Assembly (NCBI GenBank): GCA_017444345.1
Contig: JAFSWW010000099.1
Span: 1 to 62,203 of the forward strand
DNA: 62,203 nt
Origin: Synergistaceae bacterium
GTDB lineage: Bacteria; Synergistota; Synergistia; Synergistales; Aminobacteriaceae
Reading direction: 5' to 3'
The position numbers and the translations under genes were made by a program. The number at the start of each line of letters is the position of its first letter. The stretch's first letter is position 1. Below, piece after piece: positions 1 through 9,225 of the stretch. The notes beneath the pieces were generated by a model. That model was not told the DNA's origin. It was given only the letters and a program-made list of their open reading frames with translations, and made no database searches.

Positions 1-57
1 AAACGCTGACAAGTTTTTATTTTATTGACTCACTCATCAGCGCAATTTTTGTGTAAA

Positions 58-1551
58 TTATTTTGCCTCTATTTTGCCGGGGTCTATTCGCTTTGTTAAA
101 TTTTCTATTACGTCCGGCAATTTCTCATGTTCACCGAATAATAAAAGAGTGTCGCCAGCTAGTAATTCAGTATTGCCCTTAGGAATCAAAAATTTTGCCG
201 CTCGATTAATTAATAAAATCGTAACTCCTTCAGGAAATCTCAAATCTTTAACGCACTTCCCGACTATCTCATAATCTTCGAATAAATCGACTTCTTGAGT
301 CTCTTCTGTGCCTGTGCCCGGAGTCCTGTCAAATGCTAAAGGATATGATTTTGTCTCTCTTACTGGCGCGTCAAGTCCTAATAATTTCGCTGCTAATGCT
401 AAAGTTTTGCCCTGAATTAACACTGAAGTCAATACAACGAAAAATATTACATTGAACATATACATTGCGTGAGGGTGTCCGTTAGTTAATGGATAAGTCG
501 CAAGAATAATAGGCACTGCCCCGCGCAAACCTGTCCACGAAATAAATAATTTCTCGCGTATATTAAACTTGCTGAACATTGACCCGACAAAGACAGCAAC
601 CGGCCTCGCAACAAACATTAACGCGCATGAAATTAATAAGCCGACAGTTATAATCGAGAAGTCCATTAATTCACTGGGATTCACTAATAAGCCCAACACC
701 AAGAACATTATTATCTGCATGAGCCAAGCGAAACCCTCGTGAAATTTTTGCAGGCTGTATTTATACAAGAATTCGCGCCCTCCCATGACTATCCCGCAAA
801 CGTAGACGGCTAAATATCCATTTCCGTAAACTGTCTCAGTGAGCCCAAATGTAATTAATACAATTGCAATTCCCCATACTGGATATAGAGCTTCATTCGT
901 AACTTTCAGGCGTTGAATCATGTAACAAGCAAGCCTGCCCATAATAACTCCCATTAAGCCGCCCGCTAACATTTGAACGACAAATTTTATAGCGAGTTCT
1001 CCGACTGGGACATCAGGAGTCGAAATCCATATCATGGCCGTCAAAGTTAAGAATACTGCCATAGGGTCGTTACTGCCTGACTCGAATTCAAGTAATGGCT
1101 TTAATTTGCCTTTGACTCCCACTTTTTGAGTACGCAGAATCGAGAACACCGCCGCCGCGTCAGTTGATGATATTATTGATCCCAGCAAGAAAGCATCTTT
1201 ATACGAGAACATAGGCAGCATAGCAATGGGAATAGCAGCAACTACAGCAGTTAATAACACGCCCAGAGTCGACAGCACTACACCTTGAGTAACTACGGGC
1301 TTAATATCTGACCAGTTAGTCATGAATCCGCCCGAAAAAAGTATGAATGCAAGTGCAAATGTTCCTATATTATTAGCCGCGTCTGCATCTGCAAAATTTA
1401 ATCCGCCGAGTCCGTCATTTCCTGCTAACATTCCTATTGCAAGAAATAATATCAAAGAAGGAATCTTATATTTTTCTGATATAGTACCAGCTACCAGACT
1501 CATAAAAAATAATAATCCGCCCACTAAAAAAGGATCTATCGCTTGAAACAT
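58..1551 (-). CDS. nhaP2: K+/H+ antiporter, CPA1 family with C-terminal TrkA-C domain
   Basis: A 497-residue inner-membrane cation/proton antiporter. About a dozen hydrophobic segments fill residues 5-390. The CPA-type motif STDAAAVFSIL (129-139) and the acidic pair in FESGSNDPMAV (about 156-166; N161-D162) correspond to the ion-binding helices of NhaP/CvrA proteins. Residues about 415-480 form a soluble TrkA-C (RCK-C) domain, which typically senses nucleotide or ion signals. This domain order is that of potassium/proton antiporters such as NhaP2, though Na+/H+ exchange cannot be excluded from sequence. The gene stands alone; a GAGGG lies about 13 bases before the ATG. The next gene upstream ends its own strand well away, so no operon is apparent. 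Confidence 0.85.
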   Translation of the reverse strand: MFQAIDPFLVGGLLFFMSLVAGTISEKYKIPSLILFLAIGMLAGNDGLGGLNFADADAANNIGTFALAFILFSGGFMTNWSDIKPVVTQGVVLSTLGVLLTAVVAAIPIAMLPMFSYKDAFLLGSIISSTDAAAVFSILRTQKVGVKGKLKPLLEFESGSNDPMAVFLTLTAMIWISTPDVPVGELAIKFVVQMLAGGLMGVIMGRLACYMIQRLKVTNEALYPVWGIAIVLITFGLTETVYGNGYLAVYVCGIVMGGREFLYKYSLQKFHEGFAWLMQIIMFLVLGLLVNPSELMDFSIITVGLLISCALMFVARPVAVFVGSMFSKFNIREKLFISWTGLRGAVPIILATYPLTNGHPHAMYMFNVIFFVVLTSVLIQGKTLALAAKLLGLDAPVRETKSYPLAFDRTPGTGTEETQEVDLFEDYEIVGKCVKDLRFPEGVTILLINRAAKFLIPKGNTELLAGDTLLLFGEHEKLPDVIENLTKRIDPGKIEAK

Positions 1552-1698
1552 GTTTTGTATTAATCCCTCACATAATAAATATATAAATTATTTAACTTGT
1601 AATTATCGCACAAAACACGAAAAAATGACTCCCCGTTCTTAAATTATAAATTTTTAAGCCGGGAAGCCAAATTTATATTAATGAAAGGAGTAATTTTA

Positions 1699-4155
1699 TT
1701 ATTTGCGCAATTTCTTGAGAGTTAATACAAGCCCTAATAAAATTATTGAGCCTGTGAACGAATTGCAGCCGCTTGAGCCTCCTGTAAAACCTAAATTATT
1801 ATTACTGCTCGTGTGAGTGATATACCATGAAGATTTTATTATGCCGTCATTAAGTCCGTCGCTCATTAGGGGGGATTTCTCAACGCCGATATTTAATAAT
1901 TCGCCCTCGTTATTCGTAATTTCACGGTCAACAGCTACAGCCCCATAACTCATTAATACGGAGTCGCCCGATATAAATAGCCCGAACTGCATAGAATCCG
2001 TAATATCTTTATCAGAAATATTTAAATCAGGATAAGCGGCCATCACTCGAATCCCCGAATCAGTCAAAGCTGTATAATCGCTCGTGTAAAATGTCGGTGA
2101 GTTCGCAACAAGTTCATTTACTCGAGTCTTAAGCGTGTTAAAATCTTCTGTGCCTAAATTTGACTCGTTGAACTCAAAAATTTTGCTGAATCCTATAATC
2201 GGAGTATAATCGGCAGGGACTGAATTAGAATCTACTTCGACACTGAAAGAAAATCCGCTGTCTCCTGTCAATTGATTATTATAGCCTGAAATTTTTTCGG
2301 TAATTGCAGATTTTGCCATATTCCCGTAAATCCACGTTAATTTTTTCTCATTTGCTGAATTATCGGCCTCCGCAAAAAATCCCGGTCTCATGACTTCAAA
2401 AGAAATTCCCGCCTGATTGTCAGAATCTTTTATGACTTTCGCGTCCTCGTCTAAAACCTCAAAATAATATGCCGCTTTCAAGTGTGAGTCGTGCCTTCCG
2501 TCGCTTAAAAGAGTCTCGCCCTCCGGTGAAAATGGGTAAGTATTGCCCTCATCGTCTGAAGTAATTGCCCTGTCAGCAAGCATGACTCCATAATAAAGCA
2601 TGATATTATTATCGTCCGAGATCTTTGCGCCCGCTCCTACATAGTCAGTAACATCGCGCAGAGTTCCGTCATCAAGAACTGACCAAATTTTTAAGCCCAT
2701 TTCTCGAAACATTGAGCCGAATACGCCTTTAAAGCCGCTCGGATAAGTCTCAAGTGAATTTATAGCCGGGTAAATTAAAGCCTCATACATAGAGCCGCAA
2801 TTTTCAGGAGTCAAATAAAAAATTTTGCCGAATCCCACGACTCCTATTTTATCAGCAGGGACATTATTTAACGTAATATCAAAGCTGAATCCTGAGTCTT
2901 TAACTTGATTCTCCCCGCCTGAATAAATAACTGAAAAATTTTTGTCCGGGCTGGTATAATCTGAAGCATTAACGAAATTAGACACCTTCAAGAAATTGTC
3001 GACGGAATCACAAGCTCCTGAAGGTGTCAACAAAAAATTTACTGCACCTGCGTTATTATCAAGTGAAATTATTTTGTCTGTTGCATCAGTCGTGAAAATC
3101 TCAAAATTTGCGCTTATGTCGATATAATTATCAGTCGTAAATATAACCGTATAATTTCCGGCCGGCACTTGTCCCGTGAGAGTCAATACATTATTTGAAT
3201 ATGTATAATCAGTAATATATTTTCTGTCGCGCCTAGTCCCCGTATAAATTGACGAGATATTATAATTTACTCCGCTGGGAAGATTAGCGAATTCAAATTT
3301 TATCGGTGAGCCCATTTCTATAGCATTGAAGCCGCTTTCATAGACTGCTTTGACAGTTGCGCTAGTCTGATTTTTAACGAAAAGATTCAAGTTATCAAGT
3401 ATTATATCTTCGCCGCCGCTGATTAAATAAGTAATTTTCTTGATCGTCTTACCTGCTAAATCAGAAGTATATTTGCCGTCCCTTGTTACTCCGTGAGGTT
3501 CGGTGAAGTCTTTAATGCTCAAAGCTATATCATCAGGAGTCCGCCATAAATTTGTGTCGTGCCTCATTCCGTAAATTTTGCCGTCTGTAGTCTCGACGAG
3601 CGCACCCAGCCAGTAACGAGTGTCTCCGCTGCCTATTGTTATATCAAGTCCGGAAATATTTAATACATAATTGCCCCATGTTGCTGAAGCCCCGCTTGAG
3701 AGATTTACTTTTGCGGCCGTGTCAGTTTTCTTTTTACTTATCATTGCACCAAATGAGCCGTCGGGATTCACGTTTTTATATTCGTCAAACTCTGAGTCAA
3801 CAAATTTAAATCTCGCGTTATCCTTCATGAGCTCATAAACTGAGTCTGACATTCTCACGTGAACAGCTTTGACCCCGTAAATTAGAGTCTCGTTTTTTGT
3901 CGAGTACTTATCAGATGAGTGTAAATCAAATGATAATTGCGGAAATAATTTTCTTGAACCTGCCGCCGCTATTGTCGGAGTAGATACAGCGTCGAGTCCT
4001 TCTGATAATAAATTTGCTGCACTATCGCCGATTTCTCCCGCGTAAAATTCCGCCCACGTCATATCAGTTACAGCGTAGTAATCAGCAAATGCCGGCCAAG
4101 CATACAAGAGAATAATACACAAGATAAAGCTAAAAAATTTTCTGTGAATGCTCAT
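1699..4155 (-). CDS. Exported Synerg-CTERM protein, 818 aa, function unknown
   Basis: An exported protein of unknown function. An N-terminal signal peptide (residues 1 to about 24, ending near PAFADYY) is followed by a long, Asp/Ser/Tyr-rich region with two related halves: the phrase 'GFSF.I/V' with 'KIF' and 'ADRAITSDDEG' near 560 recurs as 'AVDREITNNEG' near 750, which suggests a duplicated domain. The C-terminus has GGSSGCNSFTGS, a hydrophobic helix and the basic tail KKLRK. That is the layout of the Synerg-CTERM tail, a sorting-type signal known from Synergistota, with a Gly-rich segment and one conserved Cys. It probably ends up at the cell surface. The start is supported by AAGGAGGCA upstream of the ATG. 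Confidence 0.8.
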   Translation of the reverse strand: MSIHRKFFSFILCIILLYAWPAFADYYAVTDMTWAEFYAGEIGDSAANLLSEGLDAVSTPTIAAAGSRKLFPQLSFDLHSSDKYSTKNETLIYGVKAVHVRMSDSVYELMKDNARFKFVDSEFDEYKNVNPDGSFGAMISKKKTDTAAKVNLSSGASATWGNYVLNISGLDITIGSGDTRYWLGALVETTDGKIYGMRHDTNLWRTPDDIALSIKDFTEPHGVTRDGKYTSDLAGKTIKKITYLISGGEDIILDNLNLFVKNQTSATVKAVYESGFNAIEMGSPIKFEFANLPSGVNYNISSIYTGTRRDRKYITDYTYSNNVLTLTGQVPAGNYTVIFTTDNYIDISANFEIFTTDATDKIISLDNNAGAVNFLLTPSGACDSVDNFLKVSNFVNASDYTSPDKNFSVIYSGGENQVKDSGFSFDITLNNVPADKIGVVGFGKIFYLTPENCGSMYEALIYPAINSLETYPSGFKGVFGSMFREMGLKIWSVLDDGTLRDVTDYVGAGAKISDDNNIMLYYGVMLADRAITSDDEGNTYPFSPEGETLLSDGRHDSHLKAAYYFEVLDEDAKVIKDSDNQAGISFEVMRPGFFAEADNSANEKKLTWIYGNMAKSAITEKISGYNNQLTGDSGFSFSVEVDSNSVPADYTPIIGFSKIFEFNESNLGTEDFNTLKTRVNELVANSPTFYTSDYTALTDSGIRVMAAYPDLNISDKDITDSMQFGLFISGDSVLMSYGAVAVDREITNNEGELLNIGVEKSPLMSDGLNDGIIKSSWYITHTSSNNNLGFTGGSSGCNSFTGSIILLGLVLTLKKLRK

Positions 4156-4365
4156 AAATAAATGCCTCCTTAAAAAATAAATTTTGTGTAAAAAGTTTTA
4201 TTGCTAAAACCTGCTAAATTATATCATTTATTTTGCGTGAAAGATTTTATTTCGCGTGTTTATTGATTTATCCTGAAAAATTTTTAGAGTGAGTGTTAAT
4301 TGCATAAAACTATTTTGCGGGCGTTATCGTGTTGAATTATAAAATTTTTTTCCTGAACCTAATTA

Positions 4366-4650
4366 CGCAGCATTGAGATAATTATATAGCCTAGTGATAA
4401 ATTTTATTATATATCAGTGCAAAATTTTCATATAGTTATAATAAATCGCAGCATTTAGAAAAATATGTAGCCTCGTGATAAATTTTATATAGTATCATGC
4501 ACAAAAATTTCATGAGTTATAATAAATCGCAGCATTGAGATAATTATATAGCCTAGTGATAAATTTTATTATATATCAGTGCAAAATTTTCATGAGTTAT
4601 AATAAATCGCAGCATTGAGGAAAATATATAGTTTCGTGATAAAAATTTTC
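4366..4650. repeat. Tandem repeat, about 81-bp unit, 3.5 copies, in a 650-bp gap
   Basis: Units begin with cgcagcatt at 4366, 4447, 4528 and 4608, giving periods of 81, 81 and 80 bases; the last copy is partial. Copies 1 and 3 are nearly identical, copies 2 and 4 diverge (for example tagcctcgtgataaa). Each unit contains gtgataaattttat and gcaaaattttcat. The repeat lies in the non-coding stretch 4156-4814 between the Synerg-CTERM gene and the toxin-antitoxin pair. The rest of that stretch is A/T-rich, and I see no RNA gene or reading frame in it. Confidence 0.85.
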
Positions 4651-4772
4651 TTGACACTCTATAATTATATATAAGACAGCGCAAAAATTTCCGGCCTCAT
4701 TGTATAATAACTCGCTATATTTACTCGCATAATAAAATTTTTTGTTGAGTGATTAATTTATTTTATGTCATG

Positions 4773-4778
4773 TATAAT
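4773..4778 (+). promoter_or_regulatory. Candidate -10 box for the toxin-antitoxin operon
   Basis: A perfect TATAAT, 36 bases before the antitoxin ATG at 4815. No convincing -35 box sits at 16-18 bases upstream (TTGAGT at 4745 is 22 bases away), so the site may rely on an activator or may not be the true promoter. Transcription would start near 4785. Confidence 0.4.
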
Positions 4779-4814
4779 TTAAGCAAAATTTATATATAAG
4801 TGAGGCTTAAAATT

Positions 4815-5105
4815 ATGAATGTTTACGTTGACGATTTGACGGCGGCGAGGGTTAAAGAATTGCTTGATGAGTTCGGGCTTGATATGCAGACAACTGTTAA
4901 TATTTTCTTAAGGCAAATTATCAGAGATAAAGAAATTCCGTTCAGTATAGGATTTTCTGTTGACGAGAAAGAACGCCTAAATAAAATCGAACATGACGCA
5001 GAGTATGACGCATATTTCAGCGGTGAAAATCTTGAGCATATTTTACACAATATACAGCAGGTAAAAGAAGGAAAAGTTATCATTCATGATTTAATCGAGG
5101 TATAA
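4815..5105 (+). CDS. RelB/DinJ-family antitoxin
   Basis: A 96-residue antitoxin. The N-terminus (MNVYVDDLTAARVKELLDEF onwards) has the ribbon-helix-helix pattern of RelB/DinJ proteins: a short beta strand, then two helices with the 'GLDMQTTVNIFLRQ' turn. These dimers bind operator DNA and repress their own operon; the C-terminal part (from about residue 50) would wrap and neutralise the toxin. I start at ATG 4815 because GTGAGG lies 9 bases before it. A GTG at 4800 would add five residues but has no ribosome-binding site. It is followed 3 bases later by a YoeB-family toxin, so the pair is co-transcribed. Confidence 0.85.
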   Translation: MNVYVDDLTAARVKELLDEFGLDMQTTVNIFLRQIIRDKEIPFSIGFSVDEKERLNKIEHDAEYDAYFSGENLEHILHNIQQVKEGKVIIHDLIEV

Positions 5106-5108
5106 AAA

Positions 5109-5369
5109 ATGTATATCAAATGGGCTGAAGACGCGTGGGCAGATTATAATAACTGGCAAATAAAAGATAAAATTATACTCAAGAAAATTAATGATTTAGT
5201 CAAAGATATATTGCGTAACGGCTATTATGGAATCGGGAAACCTGAACCGCTGAAAGAAAATTTATCAGGTTTATGGAGCAGGCATATTACAGATAAGCAC
5301 AGACTAATTTATAGAATTATTGATGATGAAGTAATAATTTATTCTTGTTCGGGGCATTATGAGAAATAA
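5109..5369 (+). CDS. yoeB: YoeB/Txe-family mRNA interferase toxin
   Basis: An 86-residue RelE-fold toxin that cleaves mRNA in the ribosomal A site. It aligns with E. coli YoeB without gaps: Glu46, Arg65, His83 and Tyr84, the catalytic set of YoeB, all fall at the same numbers, and the stretches KPEPLK (44-49) and SGLWSRHITDKHRL (53-66) are intact. Two extra residues (EK) follow the usual C-terminal HY. The gene begins 3 bases after the antitoxin stop. The partner is a RelB/DinJ-type antitoxin rather than the usual YefM (Phd-fold) partner of YoeB. All active-site residues are present, so it should be functional. Confidence 0.93.
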   Translation: MYIKWAEDAWADYNNWQIKDKIILKKINDLVKDILRNGYYGIGKPEPLKENLSGLWSRHITDKHRLIYRIIDDEVIIYSCSGHYEK

Positions 5370-5589
5370 AGGCATTGACAGATTAAATTTTCACGTTTAT
5401 TATTTCTCGCAAAAGTTAAAAATTAATTTCATTACAGGGAGGAAAATTTTATATTATGTTTACAGCAAATTATTTAATTCATAAAAATTTTAATTATTCT
5501 TCCTGTGAGTCATTGCTCAAGATAAAGCGTGATTTTATTTTTGCTTGAGTGGATGACGGACGCATTATTAATTTATTCGCATATAATAG

Positions 5590-5616
5590 CCGCTCATTCA
5601 CCGGAGCGGTTTTTTT
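5590..5616 (+). terminator. Intrinsic terminator or leader hairpin before dapA
   Basis: CCGCTC (5590-5595) pairs with GAGCGG (5604-5609), followed by seven T. It sits 30 bases before the dapA start and just after a perfect TATAAT (5582-5587). It could end the toxin-antitoxin transcript or act as a hairpin at the start of the dap mRNA. The gap 5370-5646 holds nothing else I recognise; I looked for a lysine riboswitch and did not find its layout. Confidence 0.6.
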
Positions 5617-5646
5617 GTGCAGATTACTATAAGGAGAGATTTATTT

Positions 5647-6534
5647 ATGTCAGCTAAGACAATTTTTAAGGGAGTAGCTACGGCCTTAATTACTCCCACG
5701 AATGATAACGGAGTCGATTATGACTCTTTTGCGCGCGTCCTTGATTGGCAGGTCGAACAGGGAATTAATGCACTTGTTATCGCGGGAACAACTGGCGAGG
5801 GCTCGACTTTGAACGATTCAGAACACAAACAAGTTGTAAAATTTGCCGTTGAAAGAGTCGCCGGGAAGTGTCCGATTATTGCTGCAACCGGGTCAAATGA
5901 TACGAGTTATGCCGTTCAGCTTTCAAAATATTGCTGTGATGTCGGAGCAGACGGTTTATTGCTTGTTACGCCGTATTATAATAAATCGACTCAAAACGGA
6001 CTCGTCAAAATGTACACGACTATAGCCGACGCTGTTAATAAGCCCGTTATTTTATACAATGTCCCGTCAAGAACAGGAGTAAATATTGAGCCTGAGACCT
6101 ACGCAAAACTCGCAGATCACCCGAATATAGCCGGCATAAAAGAAGCTAACGGGAATATAAGCAAAATAGTTCAGACTTTCGAGCTTGTCGGGAATAAATT
6201 AGATATTTACTCCGGAAATGATGATCAGATCGTGCCGATTCTTTCAATGGGAGGGAAGGGCGTTATTTCTGTGTTGTCAAATCCTGCACCTAAACAGACT
6301 ATGGAAATTTGTAATAAATTCTGGGCCGGCGATGTCGAGACAGCAGCAAAATTACAATGTGAGTTCTTACCGTTGATTAATGCGTTATTCTGTGAAGTGA
6401 ATCCGATTCCAGTTAAAGCAGCAATGGCCGCTATGGGATTTTGCGAGAATCACGTGAGACTGCCTTTAGTTCAAATGGAAGAATCACACTGGCTGAAATT
6501 AAAATCTTTAATGCATGAGAAGGGCTTAATCTAG
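5647..6534 (+). CDS. dapA: 4-hydroxy-tetrahydrodipicolinate synthase
   Basis: A 295-residue TIM-barrel aldolase that condenses pyruvate with aspartate semialdehyde in the first committed step of lysine/DAP synthesis. GTTGEGS (47-53) is the substrate loop, Tyr110 in PYYNK and Tyr137 in YNVPSRTG are the catalytic tyrosines, and Lys165 in IAGIKEA is the Schiff-base lysine. Length is normal for DapA. I start at ATG 5647 because AAGGAG lies 10 bases upstream; a GTG at 5617 would add ten residues that overlap a terminator-like hairpin. First gene of dapA-dapB-dapH-M20-lysC, with one-base spacing to dapB. Confidence 0.96.
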   Translation: MSAKTIFKGVATALITPTNDNGVDYDSFARVLDWQVEQGINALVIAGTTGEGSTLNDSEHKQVVKFAVERVAGKCPIIAATGSNDTSYAVQLSKYCCDVGADGLLLVTPYYNKSTQNGLVKMYTTIADAVNKPVILYNVPSRTGVNIEPETYAKLADHPNIAGIKEANGNISKIVQTFELVGNKLDIYSGNDDQIVPILSMGGKGVISVLSNPAPKQTMEICNKFWAGDVETAAKLQCEFLPLINALFCEVNPIPVKAAMAAMGFCENHVRLPLVQMEESHWLKLKSLMHEKGLI

Positions 6535-6535
6535 C

Positions 6536-7273
6536 ATGAATCTAATTATTAACGGTGCAGGCGGGCGAATGGGTCAGATTATTTCTGACATGGCCATAAA
6601 ATCAGGTGAAAATATTGTCGCCTCTGTTGATGTAATGTTTCAGACGGGCGGAGGAAGATATAATAAACTTGATGATTTCACGGGCTCGGCAGATTGCGTT
6701 ATAGATTTCTCGAATCACAAGGCAGCAGACTCGCTCGTAAAATATTGCGTAAATAAAAATTTTCCTGTATTAATCGCTTCAACTGGTCATGACGAGTCAG
6801 AAATTAATTTGATTCACGATGCAGCGCAAAAAATTCCCGTCTTTATGTCGCCTAATATGTCAATCGGGGTTGCTTTAGTTGCTGACTTGGCCGAAAGAGT
6901 CGCAAAAATTTTTACTCCCTGTGATATTGAATTAATAGAAGCCCATCATAATCAAAAATTAGACGTTCCCAGCGGTACGGCTTTAATGCTCGCGAAAAGA
7001 ATTCAGGAGTCAAAACCTGAAAGCGCATTCAATATCGGCAGGCACGAGAACGGCAAGCGCACTCAAAACGAGATCGGCATACATTCTTTACGTTATGGCT
7101 CAGAAGTGGGAACTCATGAAATAATTTTTTCCAATGGACTAGAGACTATAACAATAAAGCATGACGCTAAAAACAGGGCATTATTCGCAAATGGTGCATT
7201 ATCGGCGGCAAAATGGCTCGTGAAACAGTCAGCGGGATTCTATAGCATGAAGGATTTTCTTAGGGACGCTTAA
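6536..7273 (+). CDS. dapB: 4-hydroxy-tetrahydrodipicolinate reductase
   Basis: A 245-residue NAD(P)H-dependent reductase that converts the DapA product to tetrahydrodipicolinate. The Rossmann motif GAGGRMG is at 7-13. The catalytic loop IEAHHNQKLDVPSGTAL (134-150) holds the His-His pair and the Lys of the family signature EAHHxxKxDxPSGTA. Length is slightly shorter than the usual 265-275 residues but both domains are present. The ATG follows the dapA stop by one base, so translation is coupled. Confidence 0.96.
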   Translation: MNLIINGAGGRMGQIISDMAIKSGENIVASVDVMFQTGGGRYNKLDDFTGSADCVIDFSNHKAADSLVKYCVNKNFPVLIASTGHDESEINLIHDAAQKIPVFMSPNMSIGVALVADLAERVAKIFTPCDIELIEAHHNQKLDVPSGTALMLAKRIQESKPESAFNIGRHENGKRTQNEIGIHSLRYGSEVGTHEIIFSNGLETITIKHDAKNRALFANGALSAAKWLVKQSAGFYSMKDFLRDA

Positions 7274-7377
7274 TTTTATGAGTATTCAAGAAAGTAATAA
7301 TATTTGCGGGATTTTCTCAATGGGCGAAGGGGGACTCGGTGAGACTCGCACAAAAATTTTTTATGGACGGTGATAAT

Positions 7378-8076
7378 ATGGACGCTCAAGAAATTATAAA
7401 ATTTATAGCAAATTCTAAAAAAGTTACTCCCGTAAAAATATATTTGCGCGAAAATGAAAATATTGACTTCTCAGGCACAAACGCAAAAATTTTCGGAGTC
7501 GGCGATAAAATTATTTTCGGGGACTGGTCGGAGCTTGAGCCGGTAATTAATGCTAATAAATCAAAAATTTCTGATATAGTAATCGAGAATAATTCAAGAA
7601 ATAGCGCAATTCCCTTATTAGACATGAAAAATATTCAAGCTAGAATCGAACCCGGCGCAATAATCCGCGATAATGTCTCAATCGGGCAAAACGCAGTAAT
7701 CATGATGGGAGCTATTATCAATATCGGCGCAGTAATAGGCGATAATACCATGATTGACATGGGAGCAGTACTCGGAGGGCGTGCAACAGTCGGGAAAAAT
7801 TGCCACGTGGGAGCCGGTGCAGTCCTAGCAGGTGTTATTGAGCCAGCCAGCGCAAAGCCGGTCATAATTGAAGATAACGTATTAATCGGTGCAAATGCAG
7901 TTGTAATTGAGGGAGTCCATGTCGGTGAAAATTCCGTAATTGCTGCCGGTGCTGTAGTAATTGAAGACGTTCCCGCAAATAAAGTTGTCGCAGGTTGTCC
8001 CGCAAAAATCGTGAAAGATAAGGACTCTAACACGACTCTGAAGACTGCTCTTGAGCCCGCATTAAGGAAAATTTAA
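7378..8076 (+). CDS. dapH: Tetrahydrodipicolinate N-acetyltransferase
   Basis: A 232-residue left-handed beta-helix acetyltransferase that acetylates tetrahydrodipicolinate from acetyl-CoA, the branch point of the acetylase DAP pathway. The N-terminus [20 protein letters not shown] is the DapH/DapD-like N-terminal domain. Residues about 85-210 carry hexapeptide repeats ([LIV]-G-x-x-x-x), such as [21 protein letters not shown] chose ATG 7378 because family members begin with MDAQEII; a GTG at 7339 would add 13 residues not typical of the family. The 104 bases between dapB and this gene hold a 31-codon reading frame (7278-7373) of doubtful status. Confidence 0.92.
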   Translation: MDAQEIIKFIANSKKVTPVKIYLRENENIDFSGTNAKIFGVGDKIIFGDWSELEPVINANKSKISDIVIENNSRNSAIPLLDMKNIQARIEPGAIIRDNVSIGQNAVIMMGAIINIGAVIGDNTMIDMGAVLGGRATVGKNCHVGAGAVLAGVIEPASAKPVIIEDNVLIGANAVVIEGVHVGENSVIAAGAVVIEDVPANKVVAGCPAKIVKDKDSNTTLKTALEPALRKI

Positions 8077-8077
8077 C

Positions 8078-9223
8078 ATGAATAATTTTTTAGCACAGGC
8101 AAATAATCTCAGGGATAAATTACTAGAGATTCGCAAACAATTTCACAGGATTCCAGAAATCGGCAATCATGAATTTAAGACGGCCGGTTTAATCGAGAAA
8201 TATTTAGACGAGTCGGGAATTTCGCATAAAAGAGTCTTAGACACTGGAATAATAGCAAAACTTGACGGCACTAAACCCGGCAGGAATTCAGCATTAAGAA
8301 CTGACATTGACGCATTACCCATAAACGAGGCTACTAATTGCGAATTTGCCTCACAAAATCCCGGATTTATGCACGCTTGCGGTCATGATGTTCATATAAC
8401 GGGCGTATTAGGTGCTGCTATGATTCTTGCTAATAACCGCGAAAATTTATCGGGTTCAGTAACGTTTTTATTTCAGCCTGATGAAGAGGGCGACGGCGGG
8501 GCAGAAAGATTAATTAAACTCGGTGCTCTTGATGGGATTGATGCAGTTTTCGGCGCACATGTTGACCCGACATTAAAGGCCGGCGATATAGGCATTAAAT
8601 ACGGAAATTTTTACGCGTCATCGGCAATGTTTAATATTAGGGTAATCGGCAAATCTTCACACGGTGCGCAGAGAAATAAAGGCGTTGACTCAATTGAGGC
8701 GGCTTCACACTTGATTATAGAATTATTAAACATGAACGCCCCCGGGCAAGTCGTTACAGTCGGCAAATTCACGGCAGGAACAGCAAGAAATATTTTAGCT
8801 GGCGAGTCAGATTTACAGGGAATTATACGCACGTTCGGAGTAAATGAACGCTCAAAAATGTGTGATGAACTCAAAAATTTAACGCGGGAAATTCCGGCCA
8901 AGTTCGGCGCAAAATCTGAATGCGAAATAATAAGCAGTGCACCCGGAGTAATTAATGACAATGACAAAATAAATTTATTCGTTGAGAAGATTTCACGGGA
9001 GACTCTGGGCTCTGAACACGTCAAAATTATTGATACTCCTACAATGATAAGCGAAGACTTTGGATGTTATATCATGGCAAAAACAGGCTGTTTTTATCAC
9101 ATAGGCGCGGAGTCCGAATATCCTTTACACAGCGATAAATTTTTGCCAAAAGATGACGCAATTATAACGGCTTCGGCTATACATTCGGCCGTCGTAACAA
9201 ATTTTAATATGGGACTGATTTAA
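8078..9223 (+). CDS. M20 amidohydrolase, likely N-acetyl-diaminopimelate deacetylase
   Basis: A 381-residue M20D metallopeptidase-family amidohydrolase. CGHDVH (101-106) and PDEEG (134-138) supply metal ligands, and GAH (159-161) follows. A dimerisation/lid domain occupies roughly residues 175-290. In the family this fold includes hippurate hydrolase, IAA-amino acid hydrolase and N-acetyl-DAP deacetylase. Its place directly after dapH (one base apart) and before lysC argues for removing the acetyl group from N-acetyl-LL-DAP. The matching aminotransferase is not in this operon. Specificity is inferred from context. Confidence 0.88.
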   Translation: MNNFLAQANNLRDKLLEIRKQFHRIPEIGNHEFKTAGLIEKYLDESGISHKRVLDTGIIAKLDGTKPGRNSALRTDIDALPINEATNCEFASQNPGFMHACGHDVHITGVLGAAMILANNRENLSGSVTFLFQPDEEGDGGAERLIKLGALDGIDAVFGAHVDPTLKAGDIGIKYGNFYASSAMFNIRVIGKSSHGAQRNKGVDSIEAASHLIIELLNMNAPGQVVTVGKFTAGTARNILAGESDLQGIIRTFGVNERSKMCDELKNLTREIPAKFGAKSECEIISSAPGVINDNDKINLFVEKISRETLGSEHVKIIDTPTMISEDFGCYIMAKTGCFYHIGAESEYPLHSDKFLPKDDAIITASAIHSAVVTNFNMGLI

Positions 9224-9225
9224 AC

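Noticed and set aside
5370-5646. Lysine riboswitch before dapA
   Set aside because: The gap is long enough, but I do not see the expected multi-helix layout or conserved core; only a short hairpin and a TATAAT box.
7635-8033. 132-codon minus-strand frame
   Set aside because: Antisense shadow of the hexapeptide repeats of dapH.
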